Below, in pieces: positions 33,139 through 42,618 of a stretch of 64,000 bases of DNA; the first letter of the stretch is position 1; each line of letters starts with the position of its first letter. Position numbers and translations under genes: made by a program. Source of the DNA: an uncultured Erysipelotrichaceae bacterium (lineage in GTDB: Bacteria > Bacillota_I > Bacilli_A > Erysipelotrichales > Erysipelotrichaceae). The DNA is taken from the NCBI GenBank assembly GCA_937893225.1, contig CALBJM010000301.1:1-64000 (forward strand). Direction: 5' to 3'. The notes under the pieces are model-generated. The model worked only from the letters and a program-made list of their open reading frames with translations. It did not search any database and was not told the DNA's origin.

Positions 33139-35523
33139 TTATTGATTATTGTAAATTAATTCGATTTCATCTTTTGTATAACCACGATGTAACAACTCAT
33201 CGTATGATACCTTTTCAGACGTACCATCCTCATATGTCACATCCATTAAACCATATAAAGGTTCATAACGAACGCCTGGTTCATGTGCGAATTGATATTT
33301 ACGAATATTGTCTTTTGCCCATGCTGAACAATATACATAACGTACGCCACCTGTTTTAGGTGCAAGATGAAAACGTGAAGACAAACGACCTGTTTTTGTT
33401 GCACCAACTAATTTAAATACAGCAATAAATTTATCTAGCGGACGATCATTCTTTTCATCATATGAAACTTTATAGTACATATTATTTAACTGATTAAAAC
33501 CAGATGTCTTAATCAAGTTTTCACAGAATGTACATGCTTCTTTAAACTTTTCGACATTATTTACTGTAATCAATTCACCATTATTGTCACAATAAACCTT
33601 CTCACCTTCTTTAGCTGTTTCAAACTCTTTAATTGAATTCTTTAACTGTTTCTGAATCTCTTTCAATGTGTCTGCATCTGCTGACGGATATCCAGAATCT
33701 GTAGATGTTAAAGACTTTAACCCAAAATATTCTTTTCTAAATAAAACAGCTGCATTATGAGATTGAGCACCTGATGTATTTGTATTAAATACAAATACAC
33801 TTGCTTCTTTTTCAGGTAATTCTTTTCGCCTATCTTCAACAAAACGTTTAACAGTAGGCAAATCAACTAATTGTTTTCTCAAATTAATTAAGCCATTATT
33901 AACCCACTTATATAATTTTGTTTCTGTTTCAGGATGCACTGAAAAACCATGCACTTCACCTAAAGAAAACATAACAATCGCAATGTTCTGTTCTTTTTCA
34001 ACAAGCAACATAGGTTTGCCTTCCATTTTCTTTTGGAAATACTCATCTAGCAAATCTGTTGTAATAGCATCTGCTGCTGAATATGGACCTAACAACTTTA
34101 AAGGTACACGATCGAAACGCATATTCGAACCTTTACCTAAACGAGGTGAAGAATGAAATGCTGATTTCCATTTGTTTTCAACACCTAAAAGATCCACTGA
34201 CAACACTTCAAGATTAAGCTTTTGCCCTAAATTTTGCCCCATAACAGCAACTGCTTGACCAAAAGTATCTGCTTTAACTCGAAGATTGCGCAAACCAATA
34301 CACATATTTGCACACCAACCAATGTCAAACTTTACATTGTGGCCAACTACAGGAATTTTAGACAACACACGGTCTAATAAATAATAAAAATCATGTAACT
34401 TTTTTGGATACTCTTTATCATTAATCAAGAATGTTAAACGTTTAACAGCCTCTTCAATTAACACTTTATATTCTGCGTGTGCTTTTTGCTTTTCTACAAT
34501 TGCTTTTTTTACAGTTCTTTTAAAAACTTTTATCAAATCCGGCAACGAATCCATAATGAAGTATTCATCATCATTTAATACCTCTTTATATGGCAAACCT
34601 TCAATCCTCGGATAAACGTCCTTATAAAAATGTTCCAACTTTTTAGCAAGCTCAATATACTCTTCGTTTGTGATATTATTTTCATCAACAAAAATATGAG
34701 CAAACAACCACTTTAGCAATGTCTTTTTACGAGGATGCATAATCTTTTCAGGATGATACATCGCACATGAAAAAGCATGTTTTGTAATACGATCCGAAAC
34801 AGATATAGCTACAAGTTTTGCCCACGGTTCAGACCATTCTGAACTATTGGTTTCATAGTCAAACCCAATACAATCAATCTTTTTATTGTCATACAACACT
34901 TCAAGTTTACGTAGATATCCAGAAAATGTATCAATATCTACATAACTAGCATTATCAATAGATGTAACTTCATATTGTGTTGAATAAATCTGATCAATAG
35001 CTGAAATAAAACGATTTCGTTCAGTCAACCCCAATGAATACTCTAATGGGCTAACAGTTTCAATTGTTAAAACTTTTGTTCCAACAAAATCTATTTCTTT
35101 AGCTTTATCTAAACAGCTTTCAGGTTCATAAAACCCAAACTCATGCAACACTCTTGCTGATTCTTTTCCTAAAATAATCAATGACTTAAAATCATTACGC
35201 ATCAATAAAGCTATCAACCTGTTTTTAAAATCTGCTTTATCACGCTCATTAAGGACGATTTGGCCTTTTGATTTTGGCTTTTCGCCAGGCAAACGATAAA
35301 CTTCCAGATTGCCTTCAGAATCAAAAACTGCTGTATTCTTAATATACATTGCGCAAACAGAATTGTTTGTAAAACCACGCCCATAAATATCTTTTAAAAT
35401 ACCACGAGCTGCTTTTGATACAAACGATTTTCCCTTTTTTGCATCATCAAAATCAAATTTATCAAAAATAACAAGAACACTTGGATCTTTTGAAATCAGA
35501 TCAGGCAAAACTAGATTAGACAT
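33139..35523 (-). CDS. Family A DNA polymerase, N-terminal half (UDG-like domain, 3'-5' exonuclease, thumb)
   Basis: 794 residues. Residues 1-~180 resemble the uracil-DNA-glycosylase-like N-terminal domain of some phage polymerases such as SPO1. The proofreading exonuclease follows: FDYETN (Asp222, Glu224), GHNVKFD (Asn396, Asp400), YSAADA (Tyr481, Asp485). Thumb region, then TGRLSS at 711-716. The ORF ends 78 residues later without motifs A, B or C, which are on the + strand at 8036-9124. No intein signature found at the C-terminus. Both halves look conserved, suggesting a working two-subunit enzyme. Confidence 0.85.
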   Translation of the reverse strand: MSNLVLPDLISKDPSVLVIFDKFDFDDAKKGKSFVSKAARGILKDIYGRGFTNNSVCAMYIKNTAVFDSEGNLEVYRLPGEKPKSKGQIVLNERDKADFKNRLIALLMRNDFKSLIILGKESARVLHEFGFYEPESCLDKAKEIDFVGTKVLTIETVSPLEYSLGLTERNRFISAIDQIYSTQYEVTSIDNASYVDIDTFSGYLRKLEVLYDNKKIDCIGFDYETNSSEWSEPWAKLVAISVSDRITKHAFSCAMYHPEKIMHPRKKTLLKWLFAHIFVDENNITNEEYIELAKKLEHFYKDVYPRIEGLPYKEVLNDDEYFIMDSLPDLIKVFKRTVKKAIVEKQKAHAEYKVLIEEAVKRLTFLINDKEYPKKLHDFYYLLDRVLSKIPVVGHNVKFDIGWCANMCIGLRNLRVKADTFGQAVAVMGQNLGQKLNLEVLSVDLLGVENKWKSAFHSSPRLGKGSNMRFDRVPLKLLGPYSAADAITTDLLDEYFQKKMEGKPMLLVEKEQNIAIVMFSLGEVHGFSVHPETETKLYKWVNNGLINLRKQLVDLPTVKRFVEDRRKELPEKEASVFVFNTNTSGAQSHNAAVLFRKEYFGLKSLTSTDSGYPSADADTLKEIQKQLKNSIKEFETAKEGEKVYCDNNGELITVNNVEKFKEACTFCENLIKTSGFNQLNNMYYKVSYDEKNDRPLDKFIAVFKLVGATKTGRLSSRFHLAPKTGGVRYVYCSAWAKDNIRKYQFAHEPGVRYEPLYGLMDVTYEDGTSEKVSYDELLHRGYTKDEIELIYNNQ

Positions 35524-35533
35524 TTATCACCAT

Positions 35534-35890
35534 TTAAATTGATGTTTTATTTCCATACAAAACTTTTGTACAATTTATCAATTGTTTTGAAATTGTTTGT
35601 TCGTCAATAAAATGATTCTTTACGGACTTTTTAGATGCCCGTTTTACACCTACTGATTCAGACATCTCAATAGGTGTAACACCACTTTCGATGTTTGTCA
35701 CGCATTTTCGATCCATGTCTGCTTTTGCCAAATCATCATACAAGCCAACAATTGTTGTTGAACCATTTGATACTAATGCAAATTTTAAACCATAATCGGA
35801 ATGATCGACAAGCATCATTTCAGCTGATGACGAAACAACATGCCCTAAATCATTTTTATTAATTGAATTCTTTACAACACTTTTAGTCAA
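35534..35890 (-). CDS. Hypothetical protein
   Basis: 118 residues from a TTG start with AGGTG eight bases upstream; no early ATG. Small alpha/beta N-terminal section (EMMLVDHSDYGLKFALV) and basic C-terminal section. Located two bases after dut and before the polymerase half. Not recognised. Confidence 0.5.
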   Translation of the reverse strand: MTKSVVKNSINKNDLGHVVSSSAEMMLVDHSDYGLKFALVSNGSTTIVGLYDDLAKADMDRKCVTNIESGVTPIEMSESVGVKRASKKSVKNHFIDEQTISKQLINCTKVLYGNKTSI

Positions 35891-35892
35891 TT

Positions 35893-36345
35893 TTAAACAC
35901 CTGTACTTCCAAAACCACCAGTGCCACGATCAGTCTTAAATTTATCAAACTCTTCATCAGAAACTTCAACAAACTTAAATTTGTCAACGTTGTTAATAAC
36001 ACCTTGCGCAATACGCATTCCAGCACCAACAACAAAATCAGTGTCACTTGAATTGTAGATACAAACCTTCACTTCGCCCAAATAATCACTATCGATAACC
36101 GCAACACAATTCATCAAGTTAATACCTAACTTTGCAGCCAAACCTGAACGCGGATAAATAAACCACGCCGTATCAGGTGAATACATCCTCACACCTGTAG
36201 AAAGCAATTCTCTTTTACCACCCTTAATTGTTGCTTCAACTGATGAATTTAAATCAAAACCAATTGCACCAGATGTAGCATATTTTAGTTTTTCACCTTT
36301 AAAATGTGGTAAATAATTTACATAAACTATGTACTCTTTAGACAT
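35893..36345 (-). CDS. dut: dUTP diphosphatase
   Basis: 150 residues with all five trimeric dUTPase motifs: GAIGFDL, PRSGLA, AVIDSDYLGE, RIAQGVI and the P-loop-like RGTGGFGSTG at the C-terminus. It removes dUTP and supplies dUMP for dTTP synthesis, working with the deaminase at 2.8 kb. Confidence 0.93.
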   Translation of the reverse strand: MSKEYIVYVNYLPHFKGEKLKYATSGAIGFDLNSSVEATIKGGKRELLSTGVRMYSPDTAWFIYPRSGLAAKLGINLMNCVAVIDSDYLGEVKVCIYNSSDTDFVVGAGMRIAQGVINNVDKFKFVEVSDEEFDKFKTDRGTGGFGSTGV

Positions 36346-36374
36346 TTAGCATTATCCTTTCGAAATCTTCAAAA

Positions 36375-36403
36375 AGATTATCAAATCTTCCATATAAAGT
36401 CAA
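36375..36403 (-). promoter_or_regulatory. Sigma-70-like promoter for dut
   Basis: Minus strand TTGACT (36398-36403), 17-base spacer, TAATCT (36375-36380), 30 bases before the dut ATG. It likely starts the polymerase/gp47/exonuclease operon. Confidence 0.7.
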
Positions 36404-36406
36404 GAC

Positions 36407-36943
36407 TTAAATTAAATCAATGTCTGACGAATAGTTACGTATATTCTTTTCATCATAAAAATTAATCAATTGTCTTGTTTCACGCTTAAGCAAATACTCT
36501 TTAAACTGTTTTCGATTTGCTTGCGAAGTAGGGAACCTTTTTGCCCTTTTAGCTGTTGTTACGAAACCTACTGAATTTACAACAATAACACCATAATAAT
36601 TGTATTTTGAACTTTCTAAATAATCTAAAACTTGCTGTAGCATATATTCAGGCACACCGAAGAAGAAATAATCAGGTACCATACCTTCTAGCTTTAGATA
36701 TTTTTCATGCTTTTCTTTATCAAAATCAGCCAAAAAATCGTTATAGCTAATTTTAGTTTCAACTTCTATAATAGGATTAGCTTCTAAATTAGATATTACA
36801 ATATCACAATAATGTACTTCTGTTGCTGCTAAATCATAGTGCTTTTCAAAAACATATTTCTTCATTATAGCGACTTTCAACTCATCAGCCGAAATTCGCC
36901 AAAACATAGGTTCTTTAGGGAAAAGCTCTAATTGATATGCCAT
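36407..36943 (-). CDS. Putative PD-(D/E)xK-type nuclease
   Basis: 178 residues from ATG at 36943 (in-frame TTG at 36952 is less likely). VHYCDIVISNLEANPIIEVETKI gives D...E-x-E-x-K, the catalytic spacing of restriction-like nucleases, followed by KHEKYLKLEGMVPDYFFFGVP, as often seen in such folds. Basic C-terminal region. Could be a repair enzyme; identification is by pattern only. Confidence 0.45.
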   Translation of the reverse strand: MAYQLELFPKEPMFWRISADELKVAIMKKYVFEKHYDLAATEVHYCDIVISNLEANPIIEVETKISYNDFLADFDKEKHEKYLKLEGMVPDYFFFGVPEYMLQQVLDYLESSKYNYYGVIVVNSVGFVTTAKRAKRFPTSQANRKQFKEYLLKRETRQLINFYDEKNIRNYSSDIDLI

Positions 36944-36945
36944 TA

Positions 36946-37539
36946 TCAACAACCAAACTTGTCTTTAAAATCAGCAACTTTCATCAAGTCACAATTTTTT
37001 GTATAATCCCAAACCTTTTCACCAAAATCAGTCACCCAAATGAAATGTTTGTAAGGCGCATTTTTCATCACCTTTCCTAATTGCTCCCTAAACTGTACAG
37101 TATTAATAGGTTTTGCACTTGCTGATACATAATTGAGAGTACCTTTATATACGTTATCTACAAAACGTGTTTTATACACATCAAAACCTAAAAGATAAAT
37201 ATCTTCAAACTCAACACACGAGGCCGCTAAAAAAGCTGCTGTAGCCCCTGACGACCAACCTTTATTTAACGTAATACGGTTGCCTTCTTGATCTACAAGA
37301 AAAACACCCAATTTGCTTTCACTTTTATCTTTATGAATATGACACCCTTCATAATTGGCATCTAAAATTTCTTTAGTCATTGCATCATCTAATGACACTA
37401 AAACATCAGGATAAAAATCTCGGTACAAAGCATTACATCCATAAATAATGCCTTGTTCTCTTAAGAAATTAAGATTTACAGGCTTTCTTGATTCACCGTT
37501 TCCGATAATAAAAGCCGTTTTCTTTCCATAAAAACCCAT
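36946..37539 (-). CDS. Phage protein of the nucleotide-sugar/glycosyl-transfer-like family (uncertain)
   Basis: 197 residues. IIGNGESRKPVNLNFL, YGCNALYRDFYPDVLVSLDDAM and IYLLGFDVY recur in a family widespread in T4-like and cyanophages, with a Rossmann-like start (GNGxSR). Its reaction is not settled; a glycosyltransferase-like or sugar-modifying role is a guess. The gene lies just past the HU terminator, whose loop holds a GTTCT motif. Confidence 0.45.
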   Translation of the reverse strand: MGFYGKKTAFIIGNGESRKPVNLNFLREQGIIYGCNALYRDFYPDVLVSLDDAMTKEILDANYEGCHIHKDKSESKLGVFLVDQEGNRITLNKGWSSGATAAFLAASCVEFEDIYLLGFDVYKTRFVDNVYKGTLNYVSASAKPINTVQFREQLGKVMKNAPYKHFIWVTDFGEKVWDYTKNCDLMKVADFKDKFGC

Positions 37540-37559
37540 TAGACTTAACCATTAAAAAA

Positions 37560-37589
37560 GTACCCGATGTTTAGAACAACATCGGGTAC
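37560..37589 (-). terminator. Terminator after HU, with GTTCT in its loop
   Basis: Perfect 12-bp stem GTACCCGATGTT / AACATCGGGTAC with a 6-base loop reading GTTCTA on the minus strand, followed by TTTTTTA. It ends the HU gene and places GTTCT about 35 bases before the next start. Confidence 0.85.
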
Positions 37590-37610
37590 CTCTCGAATAT
37601 TTACAAACTA

Positions 37611-37874
37611 TCAGACTTCTAGTTTCTTGCTGACTTTAAAACGAACACGTTTATGTTCAGGAACCATAATCTTTTCACCAGTGCGTGGATTACGGGACTG
37701 ACGTGCTTTAACAGTCTGCACTTCAAATTTACCAAAACCTAGAAAATTGACTTCTTCGCCAGCTTTCAAAGTTTCAATCAACGTGCTCAACATAGCTTCG
37801 ACAACTTCTGCACCTTTCGCTTTAGTCAATTCAGTCTTTTCCGCAATTTTTGTAGCAAATTCAGATTTAATCAT
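37611..37874 (-). CDS. HU/IHF-type DNA-bending protein
   Basis: 87 residues, standard HU length. MIKSEFATKIAEKTELTKAK at the start, then GFGKFEVQTVKARQSRNPRTGEKI with the DNA-intercalating arm (RNPRTGE) and closing KVSKKL. Binds and bends DNA as a dimer; may shape the phage genome during replication or packaging. A TTGACT element at ~37960 may be its -35 box, but the -10 is weak. Confidence 0.92.
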   Translation of the reverse strand: MIKSEFATKIAEKTELTKAKGAEVVEAMLSTLIETLKAGEEVNFLGFGKFEVQTVKARQSRNPRTGEKIMVPEHKRVRFKVSKKLEV

Positions 37875-38009
37875 AGATATAGTCTCCGATATAGTTTAAC
37901 TTAAGACAATTTCTTCAATCGCCCTATAATCAGCATATTTACATAAAATAATTTAAAAGTCAACAACTTTTTTGCAAAAATGAATAAAAATTAGCACTTA
38001 AACAAAAAA

Positions 38010-38032
38010 AAAGGCTACAAAAAGTAGCCTTT
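38010..38032 (-). terminator. Rho-independent terminator after the 38064-38894 gene
   Basis: AAAGGCTAC / GTAGCCTTT with a 5-base loop; on the minus strand a T9 run follows. Confidence 0.85.
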
Positions 38033-38063
38033 TCGTGTTGTTTTTAACTTTTAAGTTTAAAGT

Positions 38064-38894
38064 TTATGCAAACAAATCATCTAACGCTGAATTTGAATCT
38101 TCTTCATCAGATTCATCTGATTTGTCTTCATTTTCAACTTTATTGTTTTCATCTTCAGCTGATGTTTCTTCTGGTTTATCAGACTCTTCAGCATTTTCTG
38201 AATCAGATGATGTTTCTGATTCAGTATCACCCTCAACAGGGACTTCATCAGCAACATGTTCATCATCAAAAGAATCAAACCAACTATAAAATGATTTTCT
38301 AGCTTCGGCAATGTCTGGCTCATTTAAAGCGGCAATCGCTTTTGATAAAATCTCATCTTTCTCACATTTCTCTAGAATACGATCAAAAGCGCCAATACCT
38401 TTATTCTTTACAGCTTTTTCTTCAGACTCTTCATCTTCAGAAACGCTATCTTCTTCAGAATCATCAACATTTGTAACATCTAAAGTCGCATCTAAATTTG
38501 TCGCTGGTTCATCTGAATGTTCTTCAGCATTGTTTACATTAACAACAGCTGATGCTTCATCTTCATTAGCAACAGACGAATTCTCTACATTATTTTCACC
38601 ATCTTCCTTCATAGAAACAGATTCTTTAATCTTTTCTTTTTCAGGATTTGGCACTAACTCTTTATGAATTTCTCTTTCCGGATTAAATCCATTAAGATAA
38701 TTTAACTTCTTGATGTCATCTTTTGATAAAACACGTGAAAGAAAATCAGAAATACCGTCATGAACATCCACTTCTTCATCTTTCATAACAGCTTTCTTTT
38801 CTTCTTCATCTTTATATAAAGGATCTTTCTTTAAAGCTTCTGTTAACTTAAATTTGATCCATTCACCTGCAACATCTTTTTTAACTTCAGACAT
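38064..38894 (-). CDS. Highly acidic low-complexity protein
   Basis: 276 residues; residues ~85-170 and 210-276 are D/E/S/N repeats, flanking a short helical domain (GIGAFDRILEKCEKDEILSKA) and an N-terminal helical domain. Ends SALDDLFA, a short hydrophobic acidic tail such as those used to dock on clamps or polymerases. Function unknown; DNA mimicry or scaffolding are possibilities. Strong AGGTGG ribosome binding site, GTTCT 37 bases upstream. Confidence 0.6.
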   Translation of the reverse strand: MSEVKKDVAGEWIKFKLTEALKKDPLYKDEEEKKAVMKDEEVDVHDGISDFLSRVLSKDDIKKLNYLNGFNPEREIHKELVPNPEKEKIKESVSMKEDGENNVENSSVANEDEASAVVNVNNAEEHSDEPATNLDATLDVTNVDDSEEDSVSEDEESEEKAVKNKGIGAFDRILEKCEKDEILSKAIAALNEPDIAEARKSFYSWFDSFDDEHVADEVPVEGDTESETSSDSENAEESDKPEETSAEDENNKVENEDKSDESDEEDSNSALDDLFA

Positions 38895-38942
38895 ATTACC
38901 ACCTAAATAGAAATTAAAAACAACTGAATTAAGAACAAACCG

Positions 38943-39758
38943 TTAATTGTCTAAATGTTGCAATAAATTAAAAGTGCTTTCCCACAATCCTTTATACGGA
39001 TGAATGACATCTTTTAACCATGGTTTTCTACTACCAACAAAATGTATTACTACAGGATTCTTGCACTCTTCATAATAAGTTTCTTGCGAACAACTAACAG
39101 GTACAAATTGTTTATTGAAAAAAGGATGATATAAATTATATCTAAAAGGTAAATATTTTGGTCTGAATACAAAATTCAACATATCTTGATCACCTGATAT
39201 TGTTTTATTTCCAAACCGTTGATAAAAATATTCTATCTTTTCATAAAATTCATCTAGATCATTTCTTGCAAAATCTAGATTCATCAAAAGAACACCGGCG
39301 TTGATATACCTATTAATATCCCAAAACTGCATTTTCTTTTCAGCTGCAGCATCCTCTACACCTTTAACGTATTCAAAACTTCCAATGCTCTCATTGAATA
39401 TATTACTGATGTCACTAACAACTAAAGTATCAGAATCAATATAAACAGCTTTCTTTACCTCTTCTATCAATTCTGATGCAAAATGTCTAAAGTATGTTGC
39501 GACACTTAAGTGGTTAAATATTTTTCGTGACTCAAGAAAATGATATTTTGTTTTCGGAACATTAACTATATGTATCTTACAATCATGAACTTTTCTTAAC
39601 TCATTAAAATCTTTTTCTGTAATTGTATCTGAATTTGTTAATAAATAAAAACTGACTGATTCTTTTGTGTTGTTCAATAATGACAACATGGATGTTTTCG
39701 TATAGTTTAGAAAATTATCATCAAGTGAATACAATACGTTCAACGTTTCAATTTCCAT
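38943..39758 (-). CDS. Glycosyltransferase family 8 (LgtC-like)
   Basis: 271 residues. YSLDDNFLNY (nucleotide-sugar site), VYIDSDTLVV with metal-binding DSD at 108-110, YINAGVLLMNL, GDQDMLN and HFVGSRKPW are GT8 hallmarks. It transfers a hexose, typically from a UDP-sugar, to an acceptor unknown here: host surface glycan, virion protein or modified base. Overlaps the epimerase gene by 19 bases. Confidence 0.85.
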   Translation of the reverse strand: MEIETLNVLYSLDDNFLNYTKTSMLSLLNNTKESVSFYLLTNSDTITEKDFNELRKVHDCKIHIVNVPKTKYHFLESRKIFNHLSVATYFRHFASELIEEVKKAVYIDSDTLVVSDISNIFNESIGSFEYVKGVEDAAAEKKMQFWDINRYINAGVLLMNLDFARNDLDEFYEKIEYFYQRFGNKTISGDQDMLNFVFRPKYLPFRYNLYHPFFNKQFVPVSCSQETYYEECKNPVVIHFVGSRKPWLKDVIHPYKGLWESTFNLLQHLDN

Positions 39759-40693
39759 TTTAAAAAGTTTTCGATACCATCATTAAAAGACACTTTTGGC
39801 GAATAACCTAATAATTCTTTTGCTTTATCACAATTACTAACTGTCTTTTCTACGTCACCTGGCTGCATTGCGACATTCACAATATCCGGAATTTCACCCA
39901 ACTTGCAAGCAATAACTCGAATCATTTCAGTAATGCTAACAGGGTTTCCACCACCTAAATTAAATATATCATATACATTTTGATTATATACAGTATAATT
40001 TATTGCTGATAAAATACCACTTACAATATCGTCTATATATGTATAATCACGTACATTATGACCATCACCAAACACACTAATAACTTCTTTATTTAGAATC
40101 TTATCAGTGAATTTATGTATAGCTAAATCTGGCCTTTGATCTGGTCCATAAACGGTAAAAAATCGAAGACATGATACATTCATATTAAATAATTTATGAT
40201 ATGTAAAAAGCATTTCTTCACCAGCAAGTTTTGTTGCTGCATACGGTGAAATTGGTTTTAAATCAGCAATATCCTCTTTAAATTCCAACTCTTTACAATT
40301 TCCATAAACAGACGATGATGACGCGAACACGATGTTTTTGCAACCGTGTTTTAACATCACATTCAATAAATGATTAGTCCCCAAAACATTGTTTCTATAA
40401 TATTCTTCAGGATCATTAATGCTAGGCCTTACACCTGCATGTGCTGCTAGATGAACAACAACATCAAAACTATACTTATCAAATAATGAATTCAAGCGTT
40501 CGTCAAAAACATCACAACGTTCAAATATACCATTTTTACTTAAGAAATTCTCTACTCTAGTTTCTTTAACTTCTTTAGAATACAAACTTCCAACAAAACT
40601 ATCTATGCCTACAACTTTATGTTTATTGATACACAAACGATTAAATAAATGTGACCCAATAAAACCTGCTGCGCCTGTTACTAGAATGTTCAT
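39740..40693 (-). CDS. NAD-dependent UDP-sugar epimerase/dehydratase
   Basis: 317 residues of the extended SDR family: TGAAGFIGSH (6-15) binds NAD, SSSSVYG and YAATK (Tyr151, Lys155) form the active site. Closest in pattern to UDP-glucose or UDP-glucuronate 4-epimerases (SINDPEEYYRNNVLGT). Coupled to the GT8 gene, so it probably makes the donor sugar. Confidence 0.85.
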   Translation of the reverse strand: MNILVTGAAGFIGSHLFNRLCINKHKVVGIDSFVGSLYSKEVKETRVENFLSKNGIFERCDVFDERLNSLFDKYSFDVVVHLAAHAGVRPSINDPEEYYRNNVLGTNHLLNVMLKHGCKNIVFASSSSVYGNCKELEFKEDIADLKPISPYAATKLAGEEMLFTYHKLFNMNVSCLRFFTVYGPDQRPDLAIHKFTDKILNKEVISVFGDGHNVRDYTYIDDIVSGILSAINYTVYNQNVYDIFNLGGGNPVSITEMIRVIACKLGEIPDIVNVAMQPGDVEKTVSNCDKAKELLGYSPKVSFNDGIENFLKWKLKR

Positions 40694-41301
40694 TATGCCA
40701 AACCTTTAGCAAACCACGAATGCGTCGATCTTGAAGACATTTTAAAACTATTCACAGTTTTTGTTGTAACAATACCCGCAACATCTGCTAAATATGCGGT
40801 GCTTGTAATTGCTGATGTGTTTGTAAATACTGATTCATCTGATAATAAAGGTGTAACAACTAACGTATAATTTGTATTTTTAAAAGCCTTTTTCATTGTT
40901 ACAGTAACTAAACCAAATACACCATTACCATTAACAAAACCACCTTGTTCAAGAATACCGTTGTTCCACAAAACATACCAATTACCAACACCGTCTGACC
41001 ATGACTCGGTAACAGCTGGAACTTGTGAAGCATACATTAACTTCTCTTCACCTGTTGCTGTCTTTACATATGTAATCTTTGTTTTTGTGTCGTATACTAA
41101 ACTACCCTCTTGATATAAAGATAGTTTAGGATCAGTTAACTTATGACAGAAACGATATTCAGAATTTGGTAAACGTTCAATCTGATAAAGTGTTGCTTCC
41201 AATTTCGTCTGTAACTTATCAGACATAACATTCATTAAATCTAAATCAGCTTTATTATTTAAAGCCTGTAAAACTTTACCATTAAATGTTTCGTTTGCCA
41301 T
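40693..41301 (-). CDS. Tail fibre tip protein (gp53-like C-terminal domain)
   Basis: 202 residues. A short helical start (NGKVLQALNNKADLDLMN) like fibre shafts, then WYVLWNNGILEQGGFV...FKNTNYTLVVTPL...NSFKMSS...SWFAKGLA, the pattern of gp53-like or similar fibre tip domains, where N-G-x-x-E-Q-G-G and a final W-F-A-x-G are typical. Probably binds host receptors. Overlaps the epimerase start (TAATG). Confidence 0.75.
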   Translation of the reverse strand: MANETFNGKVLQALNNKADLDLMNVMSDKLQTKLEATLYQIERLPNSEYRFCHKLTDPKLSLYQEGSLVYDTKTKITYVKTATGEEKLMYASQVPAVTESWSDGVGNWYVLWNNGILEQGGFVNGNGVFGLVTVTMKKAFKNTNYTLVVTPLLSDESVFTNTSAITSTAYLADVAGIVTTKTVNSFKMSSRSTHSWFAKGLA

Positions 41302-41312
41302 TGTTTTACCTG

Positions 41313-42230
41313 TTAAACTAATTTTATTTCTTTCATCACATCTTCAACGGATTCTAAAGATAATTCTTTATCTCTTTCTTTATACATATAATCACGCAAG
41401 CGATCAATTAAACCTGCATCACGCAATTTCTTAAAAACAATATTTTCAGTTGAAAATTCACCACCATTTTTCAAACCTGATTTGCGCATATCAAAAAGAT
41501 GCTTATAAACCTTTAAAGCGCTTTTCATGTTTCCTGATTCATTAATCAAACTCGATATATCAACATGATACTTATCAAATTTATTTTGAACAACAGTCGT
41601 ATTTATTTGCACCTTTTCTTTCGAAGGTATTTGCACCCATTTATTATTTAATACTGAATATATACCATTATAAACACCAGGTGTTCTTGAATCTTCAATG
41701 TACAATTCAATAGGATGCCCTTTGATTTTGATATCGTGTTGCTGGAAAAAGATTTTACGTTTTGCATCAAAATAACTTTTAATAAAGAAATCGTTTGTTT
41801 TGGCGGTTTCAATCTTTTCAATATCTGCAACAATATGAATATCTACATCAGACAATTCTGTATAATTATAGGAAGCATTTGAACCAACAAGTTCAATATC
41901 TAAAATTGGTAACTTGAACTCATCATCTTCAATCTCTTTTACAAACTCTTTAACGATATTTAAAATTGATTCACGTACTTCTGGAATCATCCTCATATCT
42001 TCAAACAAATCAACATTAAGCTCATCACGAAAATATGGATTTGTCTGTTCATCTTCTTTAAAGATATTCTTTAATTTTACTAAACTTTCAGTATTAAATG
42101 TTTTAACACCTGAAGAGTTTTTAACCTCTGCACTTCCATCTGATAGAAAACACTGAATAACACCCAACTCACCATTTGGGCATAATACGAAATCATTAAC
42201 ATCAATTAAAGTTTCTTTTTCTTCTACCAT
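41313..42230 (-). CDS. Nucleotidyltransferase-fold protein
   Basis: 305 residues from ATG at 42230. LVGSNASYNYTELSDVDIHIV is the pol-beta-type motif (GS then SDxDxH); a further acidic strand (IELYIEDSRTP) supplies the third carboxylate. N-terminal ~60 residues form a small beta domain. Similar proteins occur in T4-like phages near structural genes; target unknown (could add NMP to RNA, protein or small molecule). Confidence 0.65.
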   Translation of the reverse strand: MVEEKETLIDVNDFVLCPNGELGVIQCFLSDGSAEVKNSSGVKTFNTESLVKLKNIFKEDEQTNPYFRDELNVDLFEDMRMIPEVRESILNIVKEFVKEIEDDEFKLPILDIELVGSNASYNYTELSDVDIHIVADIEKIETAKTNDFFIKSYFDAKRKIFFQQHDIKIKGHPIELYIEDSRTPGVYNGIYSVLNNKWVQIPSKEKVQINTTVVQNKFDKYHVDISSLINESGNMKSALKVYKHLFDMRKSGLKNGGEFSTENIVFKKLRDAGLIDRLRDYMYKERDKELSLESVEDVMKEIKLV

Positions 42231-42238
42231 TGTAATGC

Positions 42239-42550
42239 TCACAAATATTTAAAAATTAAACCGTCTCGAATAATCTCCGCGATCTCTTCTTTTTTAAAGA
42301 ACTCACCAGAAACATACCTGTCATAAAAACTTCTACCAACACTATTTAAGGAAATCTCAACACAATTATCTAAAACATCATCTGTAATTTCATTCCCACA
42401 TTTATCAACAAGCGAACAACACAATGTATCTTCATCTTCTACAATAGAATAATTTTCCCACGAATCTGGAGAATATTTTAACAATTCCCACAGTACTACA
42501 AATTTATTCATGAATATTAAATATTCTATAAAATCTTTTTCACTCGACAT
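42239..42550 (-). CDS. Hypothetical acidic protein
   Basis: 103 residues from ATG at 42550 (an in-frame GTG lies 9 bases upstream). Acidic, mixed alpha/beta, ends FKYL. Not recognised. Two AGAAC (minus GTTCT) copies lie at 42587 and 42600, ahead of the gene. Confidence 0.5.
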   Translation of the reverse strand: MSSEKDFIEYLIFMNKFVVLWELLKYSPDSWENYSIVEDEDTLCCSLVDKCGNEITDDVLDNCVEISLNSVGRSFYDRYVSGEFFKKEEIAEIIRDGLIFKYL

Positions 42551-42618
42551 GAGGCACACTATTTGACTTGCATTAGTTAAGCAAGTAGAACATCAATGAA
42601 GAACGCCTTAAAACACAA

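Noticed and set aside
33139..33400. Split intein joining the two DNA polymerase halves
   Set aside because: The C-terminus of the N-half and the N-terminus of the C-half lack intein blocks A/B or F/G and the catalytic end residues, so simple subunit assembly is preferred.
38035..38667. Serine-rich + strand open frames opposite the acidic protein
   Set aside because: Complement of GAA/GAT-rich codons; composition S/F only and no initiation signals.
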